NCBI GenBank assembly: GCA_023458855.1
Contig: JAEWWQ010000024.1
Coordinates: 1-6,223 of the forward strand
DNA: 6,223 nt
Direction of reading: 5' to 3'
Source of the DNA: Bacillota bacterium
GTDB lineage: Bacteria; Bacillota; Clostridia; Lachnospirales; Lachnospiraceae
The position numbers and the translations under genes are program-made. This document shows positions 5,165 to 6,223 of the stretch, in pieces. Under the pieces are notes generated by a model. The model did not search any database. It was not told where the DNA came from and saw only the letters and a list, made by a program, of their open reading frames with translations. Every line of letters starts with the position of its first letter. Position 1 is the stretch's first letter.

Positions 5165-6157
5165 ATGTCAAAAGTACTCTATTTTAATATTGATGACACA
5201 CTCGAATATGAAGATTCCCTTTTAAAGGAATGGGGGATTTCAGACATGGAACTGATTGAAGTGAAAGACAAAGAATATAAAAAGAGCTTTGTAGATTACA
5301 TAAATGATACGAAGGCGGATGGACTGGTAGTGGAATATGAGCAGCTTACAAAAGAAATTATGAATCAGACTCCAAACTTAAAAATTGTTTCCCTGCAGAG
5401 TATCGGATATAACAATGTGGATATCAAAGCGGCAACGGAACATGGTATTTGTGTTACAAATATTCCTGGATTTTGTGCAGAAGAAGTTTCCACGCATGCG
5501 GTGGGAATGATGATTGATCTGGTACGAAAAATCACATTTTATGACAGGAGTGTCAGAAATGGAAAGTGGGATCCGCTGATCGGATATAAGACCTATCGGA
5601 TGTCTGGAATGATGTGTGGCCTGGTTTTTTTTGGAGAAATTCCCAAAGCCATGGTTCCGATTCTAAAGGCACTTGGTATGGATATTCTGGTATATGCACC
5701 AACTAAAACAAAAGAATTTCTTGCAGAATACGGTTGTGAAAAAGCAGAAACATTGGATGAACTTCTGGAAAAATCAGATTTTGTATCCCTGCATTGTCCT
5801 TTAATTCCAGATGTTACGTATCATCTGATAGGAGAAGAGCAATTAAAAAAAATGAAAGCATCTGCATTTTTGATCAATACGGCAAGAGGTTCCGTGGTAG
5901 AGGAAGCAGCACTGGTTAAGGCATTAAAGGAAGGCTGGATAAAAGGCGCTGGCATTGATGTCATAGAAGATGAAGCAAATGAAAAAAGCGAACTTTTTCA
6001 ACTGGAAAATGTTGTAATTACACCGCATGCGGCGTTTATTTCGGAAGATTCCTTCTATGACGGAAGAAAAAGAGCGTTAAAACAGTTAGTCATGAGATTA
6101 AGTGAGAAGGTAAGACCTTCCAGTCTTGTAAATAAAAATATTAAAATTGAATTCTAG
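5165..6157 (+). CDS. D-2-hydroxyacid dehydrogenase (CtBP-like), atypical NAD(P) loop
   Basis: Family enzymes reduce 2-oxoacids to D-2-hydroxyacids with NAD(P)H, or run the reverse. The 330-residue length is normal. The substrate domain has S79-I-G-Y-N-N-V-D86, N99-I-P-G102, E106-E-V-S109 and V120-R-K122, resembling the CtBP-like branch. The catalytic set is intact: R241 (N238-T-A-R-G242), E270 (D265-V-I-E-D-E270) and H288 (T286-P-H288). The cofactor loop is odd. Where relatives read G-x-G-x-x-G, this has F155-F-G-E-I-P160, so only the middle glycine remains. The acidic residue usual at the end of the next strand is replaced (V176-Y-A-P-T-K181), which suggests altered cofactor choice, possibly NADP(H). 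The loop is encoded partly by eight T at 5625-5632. AAGGA at 5152-5156 lies eight bases before the ATG. The gene follows the aminotransferase by 40 bases. Substrate is unknown; pyruvate, 2-oxoglutarate or another 2-oxoacid are all possible. Confidence 0.87.
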   Translation: MSKVLYFNIDDTLEYEDSLLKEWGISDMELIEVKDKEYKKSFVDYINDTKADGLVVEYEQLTKEIMNQTPNLKIVSLQSIGYNNVDIKAATEHGICVTNIPGFCAEEVSTHAVGMMIDLVRKITFYDRSVRNGKWDPLIGYKTYRMSGMMCGLVFFGEIPKAMVPILKALGMDILVYAPTKTKEFLAEYGCEKAETLDELLEKSDFVSLHCPLIPDVTYHLIGEEQLKKMKASAFLINTARGSVVEEAALVKALKEGWIKGAGIDVIEDEANEKSELFQLENVVITPHAAFISEDSFYDGRKRALKQLVMRLSEKVRPSSLVNKNIKIEF

Positions 6158-6170
6158 GAGGAAAAAAATT

Positions 6171-6223
6171 ATGAGAGAACAAATTATTTCAGAAAAATGC
6201 GGAGAATGTCATGGACCTTATGC
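6171..6223 (+). CDS. 5' end of an unrecognised gene with a Cys-rich N-terminus (partial)
   Basis: An excellent ribosome binding site, AGGAGG (6156-6161), overlaps the stop codon of the preceding gene and lies nine bases before the ATG; seven A (6162-6168) separate the two. The visible 17 full codons read M-R-E-Q-I-I-S-E-K-C-G-E-C-H-G-P-Y, followed by an incomplete GC (alanine). Cys10 and Cys13 form C-x-x-C, followed by His14. C-x-x-C-H matches a c-type heme site, but there is no signal peptide before it, so an iron-sulfur or zinc site near the start of a cytoplasmic protein seems more likely. I do not recognise the family. Position and spacing say it belongs to the same operon. The start call is strong; function is unknown. 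Confidence 0.65.
   Translation, partial: MREQIISEKCGECHGPY

Noticed and set aside
5571..5632. Small hairpin ATCCG/CGGAT followed later by eight T, as an intrinsic terminator inside the hydroxyacid dehydrogenase
   Set aside because: The stem is five base pairs, lies about 40 bases before the T run, and sits within a conserved coding region.
1..6223. Mobile elements, CRISPR arrays, tRNA or other RNA genes, defence or phage modules
   Set aside because: Coding sequence of recognised transport and metabolic genes fills nearly the whole window, with no spaced repeats, terminal inverted repeats, transposase or integrase, or cloverleaf-like segments.

Overview
The window looks like part of one plus-strand operon from a low-to-moderate GC anaerobic Firmicute, probably class Clostridia and possibly Lachnospiraceae. 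The pointers are the AT-leaning DNA with heavy use of A/T-ending and AGA/GGA codons, strong AGGAGG-type ribosome binding sites, tight gene packing, and an iron-dependent alcohol dehydrogenase beside an omega-aminotransferase. The taxonomic call is inference; the gene families are directly supported.

Layout, all on the plus strand: the last codons of a probable livH (1-34); a 99-base gap with two possible hairpins (35-133); livM permease (134-1123); livG ATPase (1101-1895, overlapping livM by 23 bases); livF ATPase (1907-2623); an iron-containing alcohol dehydrogenase (2657-3823); a class III PLP aminotransferase of the GABA type (3841-5124); a D-2-hydroxyacid dehydrogenase of the CtBP-like branch with an unusual nucleotide-binding loop (5165-6157); and the first 17 codons of a further gene (6171 to the window edge). 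Gaps between genes after livM are 11 to 40 bases. I see no intrinsic terminator and no convincing promoter, so the window appears to be the middle of a longer transcript.

How the genes may work together: LivH/LivM/LivG/LivF are the membrane and ATPase parts of a HAAT-family ABC importer. The substrate-binding protein would lie outside the window. Members of this family import branched-chain amino acids but also other amino acids, amides and urea. The next two enzymes form a pair known from anaerobic omega-amino acid fermentation: an omega-aminotransferase makes a semialdehyde, and an iron-dependent dehydrogenase reduces it to an omega-hydroxy acid (for example GABA to succinate semialdehyde to 4-hydroxybutyrate, or 5-aminovalerate to 5-hydroxyvalerate). 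The aminotransferase keeps the residues that bind the GABA carboxylate in E. coli GabT. The importer may therefore feed an omega-amino acid or a precursor into this pair, rather than leucine/isoleucine/valine. The 2-hydroxyacid dehydrogenase and the cysteine-bearing last gene have no standard place in that route and are the least explained parts.

I found no mobile element, CRISPR array, RNA gene or clearly new system. The most interesting points are the operon combination itself, the altered Rossmann loop in the hydroxyacid dehydrogenase, the His-to-Gln change near the iron site of the alcohol dehydrogenase, and the possible RNA structure in front of livM.
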